DNA of 64,000 bases from positions 9,972,763 to 10,036,762 of the forward strand of contig NC_061063.1 of the NCBI RefSeq assembly GCF_021917145.1. Reading direction: 5' to 3'. Of this stretch, positions 23,796 to 38,317 are shown one piece after another (position 1 is the first letter of the stretch; each line of letters begins with the position of its first letter). The position numbers and the translations under genes are program-made. The DNA comes from Hypomesus transpacificus (lineage: Eukaryota > Chordata > Actinopteri > Osmeriformes > Osmeridae). Below the pieces are notes generated by a model, which ran no database searches, was not told the origin of the DNA, and saw only the letters and a list, made by a program, of their open reading frames with translations.

Positions 23796-24335
23796 GAATG
23801 AGGGCCGACATGACGACATGACACACACACACACACCCACACAAACACACCCACACACTCCACACACACACACACACACAAACCAGTGCTCAGTGGAGTG
23901 TGACGGCTGGGATTAGAGAACAAGAGTCACTGGGATGAATGATACTGTACTCAGAGTAACGGTCCAGCAAGTTCTTCTGATGGACGAGAGACAACAGAGA
24001 TGAACCGGAAGGATGTACCGGAAGGGAGAGGGAGAGGGAAGAGGAGAGAGAGGAGATGAGTATTAACAATAATCTGATCAATTGCACAATTTACATGTTC
24101 CCAGATTCTGAACTAAATATACAACAGCGAGATTTAGCATGGAGCTAAAAGCACCTTCTTCCACATGGGCTGGCAAGCGCACACACACACACACACACAG
24201 GATCCAATGCCCACACCTGACAGGATTTGACACGTGGGAAGTGGGTGTCACACAGGATTCTGTCACAGACAAAGCTGGGATGACAAGTAGGTGGGGAGAG
24301 AGGGAAGGAAGGAAGGAAGGAAAAGAGGAAGGACT

Positions 24336-24706
24336 GACTTGTCTCCCCACCTTCAAGAAACGGCTCAAGACGCACTTGTTCCGGGAGTACAACGGCACTT
24401 AGGAATGATGGGCTGGACCTGATGTTAGTTTCCTCCAGGATCACAATGACTCTTATTGAGAGACTTGTTGCTCTTGTTAGTTAGTTGTAACGGATTTAAA
24501 TTCTTGTACTCGCTGTGAAATATTTTTTACTGTTGATTGATTTTTCTACAAGTACACTCTTGCACTTTTTGAGTCTCGTTTAATTGTAACTTGTTTAACT
24601 GCTTGCTCTTATGGTTCTTCCCCTTGGGACTTATTTGGTTGTCACCAAATAAGTTGTTTTTTGTTGTTGTTCTGTGTACCTGACAAATAAAAGACTTGAA
24701 CTTGAA
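24336..24706 (+). mobile_element. Dispersed retroelement-like repeat, copy 1 (plus)
   Basis: Contains CTCCCCACCTTCAAGAAACGG, then CTCCAGGATCACAATGACTC, and ends in AATAAAAGACTTGAACTTGAAC, a tail like the 3' end of a non-LTR retroelement or SINE. The central 170 bases match the inverse of 42005-42170. Family name not assigned. Confidence 0.6.
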
Positions 24707-24852
24707 CACACAAACACTGTGTGCTTTGCATGCAGAAAGTCCATGCTAAACCTTGAGCCTGATGCAAAGTGTGTGTGTTACTGTAGAAAGGTCCTTGGAG
24801 GCATTCAACCTGAAACATACTCACACACACACTCACACACACACTCTACACA

Positions 24853-24887
<35 letters not shown>

Positions 24888-24939
24888 GCTTGGCAGGAGT
24901 ACACACTCTCAGTATAAAATATCCAGAGACAGAGACAGT

Positions 24940-24976
24940 CTACCACACAAGCAGCCGTTCACACAGAATTAGGTCA

Positions 24977-25034
<58 letters not shown>

Positions 25035-25039
25035 CTCTC
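24940..25039. repeat. Dispersed 40-bp segment leading into (CT)n, copy 2
   Basis: Near-exact second copy of the segment at 20149-20252, including its CT tract. Confidence 0.85.
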
Positions 25040-25317
25040 TCTCTCTCTTCCTCTTTTTTGTCTCATCTGTTGGTGTGGGGGGAGGGGCAGCATGGAAGAT
25101 GAAGGGTGTGTGTGTGTTGCTGATACCAGAGTTGAATTGGTCAGTCTGAGCATAGCTGGGTCAAAAACAGGCAGGGGGAGGGGGGAGCTAATTAAGGTTA
25201 AGGCACTGGAGTCATTTTAAAGGATTGGAGTGACAGTCAATCATTTGAATATACAAACAGAACCGCAGCTCATGTGAGGAGGCCTGCAGAGCTGTTCCCA
25301 GCAGGGAGAAATCCTCC

Positions 25318-26071
25318 CAGAGCAGGCTCAGGAGAACCACCTTAGAGCAGGCTCAGGAGAACCACCCCAGAGCAGGCTCAGGAGAACCACCTTAGAGCAG
25401 GCTCAGGAGAACCACCCCAGAGCAGGCTCAGGAGAACCACCTTAGAGCAGGCTCAGGAGAACCACCCCAGAGCAGGCTCAGGAGAACCACCCCAGAGCAG
25501 GCTCAGGAGAACCACCTTAGAGCAGGCTCAGGAGAACCACCCCAGAGCAGGCTCAGGAGAACCACCACAGAGCAGGCTCGCTCAGGAGAACCACCCTAGA
25601 GCAGGCTCAGGAGAACCACCCCAGAGCAGGCTCGCTCAGGAGAACCACCCCAGAGCAGGCTCAGGAGAACCACCCCAGAGCAGGCTCGCTCAGGAGAACC
25701 ACCCCAGAGCAGGCTCAGGAGAACCACCCCAGAGCAGGCTCGCTCAGGAGAACCACCCCAGAGCAGGCTCAGGAGAACCACCCTAGAGCAGGCTCGCTCA
25801 GGAGAACCACCTTAGAGCAGGCTCAGGAGAACCACCCCAGAGCAGGCTCGCTCAGGAGAACCACCTTAGAGCAGGCTCAGGAGAACCACCCCAGAGCAGG
25901 CTCGCTCAGGAGAACCACCTTAGAGCAGGCTCAGGAGAACCACCCCAGAGCAGGCTCAGGAGAACCACCCTAGAGCAGACTCAGGAGAACCACCCTAGAG
26001 CAGGCTCAGGAGAACCACCTTAGAGCAGGCTCAGGAGAACCACCTTAGAGCAGGCTCGCTCAGGAGAACCC
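25318..26071. repeat. 25/29-bp minisatellite AGCAGGCTCAGGAGAACCAC
   Basis: About 29 tandem units. Two sources of variation: a CCAG/TTAG/CTAG junction and a 4-base insertion GCTC giving GGCTCGCTCAGG. The inserted form appears only in the second half and alternates with the plain form, a sign of two-unit block expansion. Confidence 0.95.
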
Positions 26072-27177
26072 CTTAGGAGGACAGACAAGGAGCATTCTTC
26101 TTCAATGCTGAATATAAATGTAGATGCGGCGTCTACTCTTTATTATGTCTATGGTTTAAACAGTGTAAAGCCTTGCGTGTTAATCCAGAAATGTCACCAA
26201 TTGACAAAATGCCTCCAGCCGGAGGCCCCAGAAAGCTTCATAAGATACTGATCTCCACACCACACCATTGTTGAGCTTTGATCTCATTAGCAGACCTAAC
26301 AGAACTCCAAACCAAACCTAACTGAGTTTAACTCACATCTGTCCCACATCTGTGACTGAGGCTGACAAAGGAGCTGCGCTTTCTACTGTGGTGGCCCACT
26401 GGAAAATAAGCTACTTTACCAAATCTGTTTAATAAAGCTCATTAGGCCTTGAGAGAGAATTTGTGATTGGTTCCAATGGATCAGGATGTAAGCCCCACAA
26501 GAGGACAATATGAAGAAGTGATTTATGTTTTTATAAAACAGTATGTAGACTCTTGCTGACTGGTAACAAAGAGAGCAACGTTGTTCCCTAGTTTCTCATC
26601 GGAACTCCAGTAACTCCACCAGTGCTGTGGTTAGCATGTGGTTAGCATGTGGTTAGCATGATGATTGCTCCATCACCACCTCCACATCATCACACACAGG
26701 CCCATAGAGATTACCCCTGCAGCCCCCGCACCGCGGGGGGGGCTCACAGGGATGGGGGGCCTTGCGTGTTTTTTTAATCCAATTTGAATACATGGGATGC
26801 ACACTATGGTCTTATTGTCTTGTTTGTGTTTCCAGAGTTGATATAAAAATAAAGAAAAGTATATTTAATTGTGCTTTCCTTGTTAGCAAGGTAAGTGACG
26901 TGACGAAATAGGTCAGATGGTCACACAGACCGGCGAGCCCGCAGCAAATAGGTAGCTAACTGTAGAGTAGCTCGGATCCTGCTACGCGGACTGGTGTTAT
27001 TGTTGGGCCGAGGTGTATTCTGGGAAAACTACACCGCAGCTGTTAACCTGTCAGAAGAATATGTGTTGCGATATATTCATTTGTTATGTGTGTGGTCTAT
27101 GTAGGAACCTTCCTGTTTTGTTATAATGTGGTTTGTACATATAACTAGAAGTGCCACCATGTTGATCCTGTGATTAT
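26072..27177. other. Intergenic, nothing recognisable
   Basis: Mostly unique AT-rich sequence with a triplicated GTGGTTAGCAT (26629-26660). No splice-bounded exon identified. Confidence 0.5.
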
Positions 27178-27507
27178 AATCTACTGTATTTAACCCTAAC
27201 CCTATAATCTACTGTATTTAACCCTAACCCTATAATCTACTGTATTTAACCCTAACCCTAACCCTATAATCTACTGTATTTAACCCTAACCCTAACCCTA
27301 TAATCTACTGTATTTAACCCTAACCCTATAATCTACTGTATTTAACCCTAACCCTAACCCTATAATCTACTGTATTTAACCCTAACCCTAACCCTATAAT
27401 CTACTGTATTTAACCCTAACCCTAACCCTATAATCTACTGTATTTAACCCTAACCCTATAATCTACTGTATTTAACCCTAACCCTAACCCTATAATCTAC
27501 TGTATTT
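27178..27507. repeat. Telomere-like minisatellite
   Basis: Units of TATAATCTACTGTATTTAA followed by two or three CCCTAA hexamers, about ten units. Length alternates 28 and 34 bp by gain or loss of one CCCTAA. Confidence 0.95.
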
Positions 27508-27897
27508 ACAGTTGATATTTGTCTGAAAATTGTTTGAGAGCTCGACAACAGTAAAGAGAATCCGTCATCGACTCAAGATCATTCTTTATTTCGTCACTCA
27601 GTAACGTTCACACTGATTTCTCTACTCTTTTTCTCAGGGTTATTCTGTCGGGGGGGGGGGCCCATGTGTTTCCGTTACGGAACTGACCACACAGCTTCCT
27701 GTCTCCATCACCTCATCACCACACAGCTTCCTGTATCCATCACCACATCACCACACAGCTTCCTGTCTCAATTATTATTGGCACTGAGAAGATTCTAATA
27801 ATAATCTGGAGTCAGATTAGTCAGATGAGGATGTGAAACCAACCTATTTTGTGACATTTCCTCTTTTGACTGTTTCAAACTGTCTCTACTTTCCCTA

Positions 27898-28664
27898 TCT
27901 CTGCTCTTCCTGTCTCTGCTCTGCCTGTCTCTCCTCTGCCTGTCTCTTCTCTGCCTGTCTCTCTGCCTGTCTCTCTGCCTGTCTCTCTGCCTGTCTCTCT
28001 GCCTGTCTCTTCTCTTTCTGTCTCTCCTCTGCCTGTCTCTCCTCTGCCTGTCTCTCCTCTGCCTGTCTCTCCTCTGCATGTCTCTCTGCCTGTCTCTCCT
28101 CTGCCTGTCTCTGCTCTGCCTGTCTCTCTGCCTGTCTCTCCTCTGCCAGTCTCTGCTCTGCCTGTCTCTCCTCTGCCTGTCTCTCCTCTGCCTGTCTCTC
28201 CTCTGCTTGTCTCTCCTCTGCCTGTCTCTCTCTCTGTCTATCTGCCTGTCTCTCCAATGCCTGTCTCTCCTCTGCCTCTGTCCTCTGCCTGTCTGTCCTA
28301 TGCATGTCTCTCTGCCTGTCTCTCCTCTGCCACTCTCCTCTGCCTGTCTGTCCTCTGCATATCTCTCTGCCTGTCTCTCCTCTGCCTGTCTCTCCTCTGC
28401 CTGTCTCTCCAATGCCTGTCTCTCCTCTGCCTCTGTCCTCTGCCTGTCTGTCCTATGCATGTCTCTCTGCCTGTCTCTCCTCTGCCACTCTCCTCTGCCT
28501 GTCTGTCCTCTGCATATCTCTCTGCCTGTCTCTCCTCTGCCTGTCTCTCCTCTGCCTGTCTGCTCTGCTTGTCTCTCCTCTGCCTGTCTCTCCTCTGCCT
28601 GTCTCTGCTCTGCCTGTCTCTGCTCTGCCTGTCTCTGCTCTGCCTGTCTCTGCTCTGCCTGCTG
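27898..28664. repeat. GCCTGTCTCTCCTCT minisatellite
   Basis: About 770 bp of 11-16-bp pyrimidine-rich units. A larger block containing AATGCCTGTCTCTCC, CTCTGTCCTC and TGCATATCTC recurs twice (about 28255-28380 and 28410-28535), a 155-bp internal duplication. Cys/Leu/Ser frames are artefacts. Confidence 0.93.
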
Positions 28665-29560
28665 GTAGCCTCCAGCTGTACAGTATCAGAAACACAACAG
28701 CACAACTGCAGACAAACACACTAACACTAGGCTGATGACAGAGCTGTTCTTCATTGGTCGTGTGTAGTGGAGGAGATGTCAACCGAAGAAAAAAATTACT
28801 TTAAAAGGAAGATTGAGTTTGATTCAATGTGTGTGTAGATGTGCAAGAACTTCTGTATGTGTATGTATTAGTCTGTCTGTATCTTTGTATGTGCTTGTGT
28901 GTGTGTGTGTGTGCAGCCACTGGCAGTACAGCTGCAGAGATATTGGGTCAGTGTGCCATCAAACCATCTATACACATTGCTCCCTTAGTTATTTCTCAGT
29001 CTCTCTTTTTCGCTCTCTTTTTCCCTTTCTTTTGCAGTCGCTCTCTAAATATCACTCTCTCTCTCTCTTTTTCATATTTCTCTCTCATCCTTTACTTCCC
29101 ATCTCTAGCCCTCTCGTCAACATCCATATTACACACACACCGTGGACATCAGAAAGAGGTGTTTGAAACAGACAACCAGGTCTCTGAAATATCTACATCT
29201 GTCGCCATGTCGCTGTTTCTGTCAGCTAACACGTTTTTTGAAGACTTGGTGTAAGAAAGGATGGAGGGGGAGGGGGGATATTCAGTTCTGCTGAACGCAA
29301 TCACATGTATGAAAGGAGAAGCGTTTATTTTGGGGCTAGCGTGTGGGCGTACTCACACTAATTTGACACACTCTTGGAACACACATTTGAAAGCCCGTGT
29401 TGAGAAGTGAGAAGATTCTGGAAGGAAATGAGCCTGAATAAAACTCAGAACCAAGACTAAGTATCTGTCAGTCTGTAGAGGATTAATACCATTCCTCTTG
29501 AATAAAAATGTACTGCTGTACAATTTGTATTGTCAGCACACGTGCAAACATGTACACACT

Positions 29561-29621
<61 letters not shown>

Positions 29622-29762
29622 TTGGCCAAGTGGTGTCATGTTGTGTCAGAGTTGCCATAATTCTAGTATCCCATAGAAATCTGTTGTCATGGCAATGAGG
29701 TCAATGGCTTGCTCATATGTCACAAGGAATTTATACTGAGGTGACACCATTATTTCTAACAC

Positions 29763-29799
<37 letters not shown>

Positions 29800-30016
29800 G
29801 TGTGTGCATGTTAGAACAAGAGATGTCAGAAGGAAAAACAGAGAAGAATGCCAAAAATCTTGGTGTGGTGTGCTTGGTAGTGTGGCCTTGATCTGCTCAA
29901 GCCTGCTGGCGTGACCTGGAAAAGGGTTAGTGACCCTAACCCTAACCCTGGAAAAGAGAATGTGTCCCAAGCAGCAGTCTGGCTTGTTTGGAGCCAAAGT
30001 TCTGCTCATCTGTGAT
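28665..30016. other. Intergenic, microsatellites only
   Basis: TG tract 28895-28913, (CA)n 29570-29619, (GT)n plus (AT)n 29763-29800, and CCCTAACCCTAACCC near 29933. No exon supported. Confidence 0.6.
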
Positions 30017-33000
30017 TCCAGACTAACAGAACAACAGGACTGGCTGATCAGAACAGCAGTGCTCAGTCTAGTCATGCCAGACTAACAGAACAACAGGACT
30101 GGCTGATCAGAACAGCAGTGCTCAGTCTAGTCATGCCAGACTAACAGAACAACAGGACTAGCTGATCAGAACAGCAGTGCTCAGTCTAGTCATGCCAGAC
30201 TAACAGAACAACAGGACTGGCTGATCAGAACAGCAGTGCTCAGTCTAGTCATGCCAGACTAGCAGAACAACAGGACTAGCTGATCAGAACAGCAGTGCTC
30301 AGTCTAGTCATGCCAGACTAACAGAACAACAGAACTGGCTGATCCGAACAGCAGTGCTCAGTCTAGTCATGCCAGACTAACAGAACAACAGGACTAGCTG
30401 ATCAGAACAGCAGTGCTCAGTCTAGTCATGCCAGACTAACAGAACAACAGGACTGGCTGATCAGAACAGCAGTGCTCAGTCTAGTCATGCCAGACTAACA
30501 GAACAACAGGACTGGCTGATCAGAACAGCAGTGCTCAGTCTAGTCATGCCAGACTAACAGAACAACAGGACTGGCTGATCAGAACAGCAGTGCTCAGTCT
30601 AGTCATGCCAGACTAACAGAACAACAGGACTGGCTGATCAGAACAGCAGTGCTCAGTCTAGTCATGCCAGACTAACAGAACAACAGGACTAGCTGATCAG
30701 AACAGCAGTGCTCAGTCTAGTCATGCCAGACTAACAGAACAACAGGACTGGCTGATCAGAACAGCAGTGCTCAGTCTAGTCATGCCAGACTAACAGAACA
30801 ACAGGACTGGCTGATCAGAACAGCAGTGCTCAGTCTAGTCATGCCAGACTAACAGAACAACAGGACTGGCTGATCAGAACAGCAGTGCTCAGTCTAGTCA
30901 TGCCAGACTAACAGAACAACAAGACTGGCTGATCAGAACAGCAGTGCTCAGTCTATTCATGCCAGACTAACAGAACAACAGGACTGGCTGATCAGAACAG
31001 CAGTGCTCAGTCTAGTCATGCCAGACTAACAGAACAACAGGACTGGCTGATCAGAACAGCAGTGCTCAGTCTATTCATGCCAGACTAACAGAACAACAGG
31101 ACTGGCTGATCAGAACAGCAGTGCTCAGTCTAGTCATGCCAGACTAACAGAACAACAGGACTGGCTGATCAGAACAGCAGTGCTCAGTCTAGTCATGCCA
31201 GACTAACAGAACAACAGGACTAGCTGATCAGAACAGCAGTGCTCAGTCTAGTCATGCCAGACTAACAGAACAACAGGACTGGCTGATCAGAACAGCAGTG
31301 CTCAGTCTAGTCATGCCAGACTAACAGAACAACAGGACTAGCTGATCAGAACAGCAGTGCTCAGTCTAGTCATGCCAGACTAACAGAACAACAGGACTGG
31401 CTGATCAGAACAGCAGTGCTCAGTCTAGTCATGCCAGACTAACAGAACAACAGGACTGGCTGATCAGAACAGCAGTGCTCAGTCTAGTCATGCCAGACTA
31501 ACAGAACAACAGGACTGGCTGATCAGAACAGCAGTGCTCAGTCTAGTCATGCCAGACTAACAGAACAACAGGACTAGCTGATCAGAACAGCAGTGCTCAG
31601 TCTAGTCATGCCAGACTAACAGAACAACAGGACTAGCTGATCAGAACAGCAGTGCTCAGTCTAGTCATGCCAGACTAACAGAACAACAGGACTGGCTGAT
31701 CAGAACAGCAGTGCTCAGTCTAGTCATGCCAGACTAACAGAACAACAGGACTGGCTGATCAGAACAGCAGTGCTCAGTCTATTCATGCCAGACTAACAGA
31801 ACAATAGGACTGGCTGATCAGAACAGCAGTGCTCAGTCTAGTCATGCCAGACTAACAGAACAACAGGACTGGCTGATCAGAACAGCAGTGCTCAGTCTAG
31901 TCATGCCAGACTAACAGAACAACAGGACTAGCTGATCAGAACAGCAGTGCTCAGTCTAGTCATGCCAGACTAACAGAACAACAGGACTGGCTGATCAGAA
32001 CAGCAGTGCTCAGTCTAGTCATGCCAGACTAACAGAACAACAGGACTAGCTGATCAGAACAGCAGTGCTCAGTCTAGTCATGCCAGACTAACAGAACAAC
32101 AGGACTGGCTGATCAGAACAGCAGTGCTCAGTCTAGTCATGCCAGACTAACAGAACAACAGGACTAGCTGATCAGAACAGCAGTGCTCAGTCTAGTCATG
32201 CCAGACTAACAGAACAACAGGACTGGCTGATCAGAACAGCAGTGCTCAGTCTAGTCATGCCAGACTAACAGAACAACAGGACTGGCTGATCAGAACAGCA
32301 GTGCTCAGTCTAGTCATGCCAGACTAACAGAACAACAGGACTGGCTGATCAGAACAGCAGTGCTCAGTCTAGTCATGCCAGACTAACAGAACAACAGGAC
32401 TAGCTGATCAGAACAGCAGTGCTCAGTCTAGTCATGCCAGACTAACAGAACAACAGGACTAGCTGATCAGAACAGCAGTGCTCAGTCTAGTCATGCCAGA
32501 CTAACAGAACAACAGGACTGGCTGATCAGAACAGCAGTGCTCAGTCTAGTCATGCCAGACTAACAGAACAACAGGACTGGCTGATCAGAACAGCAGTGCT
32601 CAGTCTATTCATGCCAGACTAACAGAACAATAGGACTGGCTGATCAGAACAGCAGTGCTCAGTCTAGTCATGCCAGACTAACAGAACAACAGGACTGGCT
32701 GATCAGAACAGCAGTGCTCAGTCTAGTCATGCCAGACTAACAGAACAACAGGACTAGCTGATCAGAACAGCAGTGCTCAGTCTAGTCATGCCAGACTAAC
32801 AGAACAACAGGACTGGCTGATCAGAACAGCAGTGCTCAGTCTAGTCATGCCAGACTAACAGAACAACAGGACTAGCTGATCAGAACAGCAGTGCTCAGTC
32901 TAGTCATGCCAGACTAACAGAACAACAGGACTGGCTGATCAGAACAGCAGTGCTCAGTCTAGTCATGCCAGACTAACAGAACAACAGGACTGGCTGATCA

Positions 33001-33143
33001 GAACAGCAGTGCTCAGTCTATTCATGCCAGACTAACAGAACAACAGGACTGGCTGATCAGAACAGCAGTGCTCAGTCTAGTCATGCCAGACTAACAGAAC
33101 AACAGGACTGGCTGATCAGAACAGCAGTGCTCAGTCTAGTCAT
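30017..33143. repeat. 59-bp satellite array, 53 units, with 14-unit higher-order repeat
   Basis: Fifty-three head-to-tail units of exactly 59 bp (53 x 59 = 3127 bp) with no length variants. Each unit has GCCAGACTAACAGAACAACA, then GGACTRGCTGATCAGAACAG and a CAGTGCTCAGTCTAGTCAT end, and contains the palindrome CTGATCAG (some units read GGCTGATCAG, some AGCTGATCAG). Variants include G/A in ACTRGCTG, G/T in CTAKTCAT and CAACAGG/CAATAGG. Units 21-34 (31197-32022) and 35-48 (32023-32848) carry the same variants in the same order, so an 826-bp block is tandemly duplicated. No reading frame of interest. Confidence 0.98.
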
Positions 33144-34850
33144 GCCTAGGTGGGATTCTGACGTTGTTTTGTCGCTGCTGTTTGTTTGCCCCCATCTCTC
33201 TGGTATCCTTCATCTTATCTTCTTCCCTCTCATGTCCACACAGGGAGATGTGGTGTATGGTTTTTGGTCTAATGGAGGTAGACATCCAGGAACATTCAAA
33301 ACCCTATGAAGTATATGAAGCTACCATGGAGAAAGGCAAAAAGAAAATTCAAAAAAGATTTCGAAAAAATCATATTCTCTCCTTTCACTGTGTGAAAAAT
33401 GATTGAGAAAAAAAAGTTTTGAATGGTTGAAAAAAACATCTAACAGAAAAAGAACATCTAAAAGAACATCTCAAAAGTAAAAACTAAATACGTTTTCTAC
33501 TGTACTGTACTCTACTGTACTCTACTGTACTGTACTGTACTGTACTCTACTGTACTCTACTGTACTTTACTATGTTTTTGGCTTCTCTGTTCTCCTCTCT
33601 CCTTTCACTGTGTGTGGAAAAAAAGTTTTGAAAGGTTGAAAACATATTTTGGAAAAAAGTTACATTATAGATAAGACCGAGGGAGTTAGCGATGTCGACA
33701 TGACTGAAATTAGACACATTCCTGATCACCCATGGCCATATATGAGGGAGATGTTGGAAATTGTCAGAATGGTCAGTAAAATAGGTAGTAGTAATGTCTA
33801 CTCTTTACTTACATATTCTGTATGTCATTCTTCTTTACTTTACTGTAACTTAGTGAAAAAGTGCAGTCAGTACTTCACCTTTTAGTGAATCTTTTTAAAC
33901 CTGAGTATCTGTACCTCTACTTGAGTGAAGGATGTGTGTACTTTTGCCATCTTTGTCTATTAGACACACATGGGCCATGAGAAGGGTATGGGCAAATAAG
34001 GAAAGTTTGTGTGTGAGTACTTGTGTATGTGTGGAAAAGGCTTGCTGTATGACAGTGTGTGTGTTGCTCATAAAATAGTATATAGGAGACTTTGTGTGGT
34101 TTTGGAGTTTCTAGATGTCAATACTTAATAACTTCCTAAATCTTCCTGTGCTACTCCACAACTTCCCAGGAATTCCCCTTGAAGGAATCCCCTCTCACGT
34201 GTAACCCCGCCCTCTGTGAAAACAGCGAACCAGATATGGAGAAAGTGAAAGTAAAAAATACATAAAATAAAACAACGTTTGTCTATGATGTCCTACGTTG
34301 CTTTTATCTAGCCCCATGGTCCTGGAGGAGCGTGGTCTCGTTGCTGTGTACTGTACCAACTTTATATGGTTGAACGACAAATAAAAACCTACTACAACTA
34401 CTAAACACCAGGCCATCTGCACTTCTGTTCCGGGTTGAAGGATTAAAGGTGTTTACATGTGGACTGCCCCTGAATCTCTGATGTACACCTTCTGTTTTCA
34501 CTTTCCTTCTCTCTCAACTGACAAATTACATCAGACAACATTTACTGGAAAAGAGAAAATAAACCCGGTTTTCCTTGGAACTCTTTTGCAGTTCCAAGGA
34601 AACACAGTCCTAACAGGCTGAATCTGTATTTAATAGTTTTGCCCTGGACACACACACATGCTCTGAGTTAAACAGGTTCCCAAACTCGTTATTGTCGGTC
34701 TAGATGAGTAACTTGACCCACAGTTGATTAGTCCTCTGCTTAGCCATGTGATCAAGGTTGAATGGACAGGGTCAGGGCAGAGCAACCTGGTGAGCTCTCA
34801 CACAAACGGCCTGTTCAGAGAGGAGGTGTGACAGAAAGATGGGAGCCATC
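33144..34850. other. Intergenic, no gene seen
   Basis: Contains a TACTGTACTCTACTG repeat (33496-33568) and AT-rich unique sequence. A CTTTCACTGTGTGKGAAAAA segment occurs twice (near 33382 and 33602). No supported exon. Confidence 0.55.
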
Positions 34851-35033
34851 CTGGAGGTTAGGGTCAGGGTGGAGGTTTGGTCAGGGTGGAGGTTAGGGTC
34901 AGGGTGGAGGTTAGGTCAGGGTGGAGGTTAGGTCAGGGTGGAGGTTAGGATCAGGGTGGAGGTTAGGTCAGGGTGGAGGTTTGGTCAGGGTGGAGGTTAG
35001 GTCAGGGTGGAGGTTAGGGTCAGGGTGGAGGTG
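34851..35033. repeat. GGTGGAGGTTAGGGTCAGG minisatellite
   Basis: About ten 17-19-bp units differing by presence of GG in TTAGG(G)TCAGGG. Confidence 0.93.
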
Positions 35034-35409
35034 TCCTCCATGCTGTCTGGGTGGTGTTCCCAGCTGTTTGGGTCCACACAGGAACTCACAGTTCAACATG
35101 ATTTTGTGATGTTTTTCCCAGGTTTGACATCAGGTGAGTTAGTCCTGTCTGTGGAAAGTACCGTTGATGTGTCATCAGCCTGTATCCCAAGTCATGGGCA
35201 GGGCTGTTCTCTGGAAACCCAGGTGAATTCCAGTCACACAGTGTGGAGGGTTGGTGTGTGGGCTGAGGCATCAGTCTCTCTCTCTCTCCAACCTCCCCCG
35301 CTTTACTTATCAAAGAATGAAAACAACGTTTGATGATACTGACATTAACAACTCTAACATAGAGCACCACCATGAATCTGAACTCTGTCAGATACAGAGA
35401 ACTCACAAC

Positions 35410-36462
35410 TGATGCTACAGGACACAGGGTCTACAGGGGTCTACAGGACACAGGGTCTACAGGACACAGGGTCTACAGGGGTCTACAGGACACAGGGTCT
35501 ACAGGACACAGGGTCTACAGGACACAGGGGTCTACAGGACACAGGGTCTACAGGGGTCTACAGGACACAGGGTCTACAGGACACAGGGTCTACAGGGGTC
35601 TACAGGACACAGGGTCTACAGGACACAGGGTCTACAGGGGTCTACAGGACACAGGGGTCTACAGGACACAGGGTCTACAGGGGTCTACAGGACACAGTGT
35701 CTACAGGACACAGTGTCTACAGGACACAGGGTCTACAGGACACAGTGTCTACAGGACACAGGGGTCTACAGGACACAGGGTCTACAGGGGTCTACAGGAC
35801 ACAGTGTCTACAGGACACAGTGTCTACAGGACACAGGGTCTACAGGACACAGTGTCTACAGGACACAGGGTCTACAGGACACAGTGTCTACAGGGGTCTA
35901 CAGGACACAGTGTCTACAGGACACAGGGTCTACAGGGGTCTACAGGACACAGGGTCTACAGGGGTCTACAGGACACAGGGTCTACAGGACACAGGGTCTA
36001 CAGGGGTCTACAGGACACAGGGGTCTACAGGGGTCTACAGGACACAGTGTCTACAGGACACAGGGTCTACAGGACACAGTGTCTACAGGACACAGGGTCT
36101 ACAGGGGTCTACAGGACACAGTGTCTACAGGACACAGGGTCTACAGGGGTCTACAGGACACAGTGTCTACAGGACACAGGGGTCTACAGGACACAGGGTC
36201 TACAGGGGTCTACAGGACACAGTGTCTACAGGACACAGGGTCTACAGGACACAGTGTCTACAGGACACAGTGTCTACAGGACACAGGGTCTACAGGGGTC
36301 TACAGGACACAGGGGTCTACAGGGGTCTACAGGACGCAAGGTCTACAGGGGTCTACAGGACACAGGGTCTACAGGGGTCTACGGGACAGAGGGTCTACAG
36401 GACACAGGGTCTACAGGGGTCTACAGGACACAGGGTCTACAGGACACAGGGGTCTACAGGAC
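35410..36462. repeat. GGTCTACAGGACACAG minisatellite, over 1 kb
   Basis: Built from two modules, GGGTCTACAG and GACACAG(T/G), in varied order. Three plus-strand frames stay open for 250-377 codons simultaneously, which shows that openness is a repeat property, not coding. A unique 40-base lead-in supplies an ATG at 35372 but no gene context. Confidence 0.95.
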
Positions 36463-38160
<1,698 letters not shown>

Positions 38161-38317
38161 AACTAACAGTTAGCTAGCCACTCATTCTCTGAGGGGTCAG
38201 AAGCCTCAATTCAGCCTCTTACACCGTTGGATACACACTACACCCGTGGAGCTGGATTAACTTCAAACTACCTTTGCAGTTTTCCTTTTAAATTGTTAAA
38301 ACCCTCAATAAAAGACG

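Noticed and set aside
30017-33143. CRISPR-like array (regular 59-bp spacing, palindromic core)
   Set aside because: There are no variable spacers; the whole 59-bp unit is repeated, it has no cas genes nearby, and the context is vertebrate.
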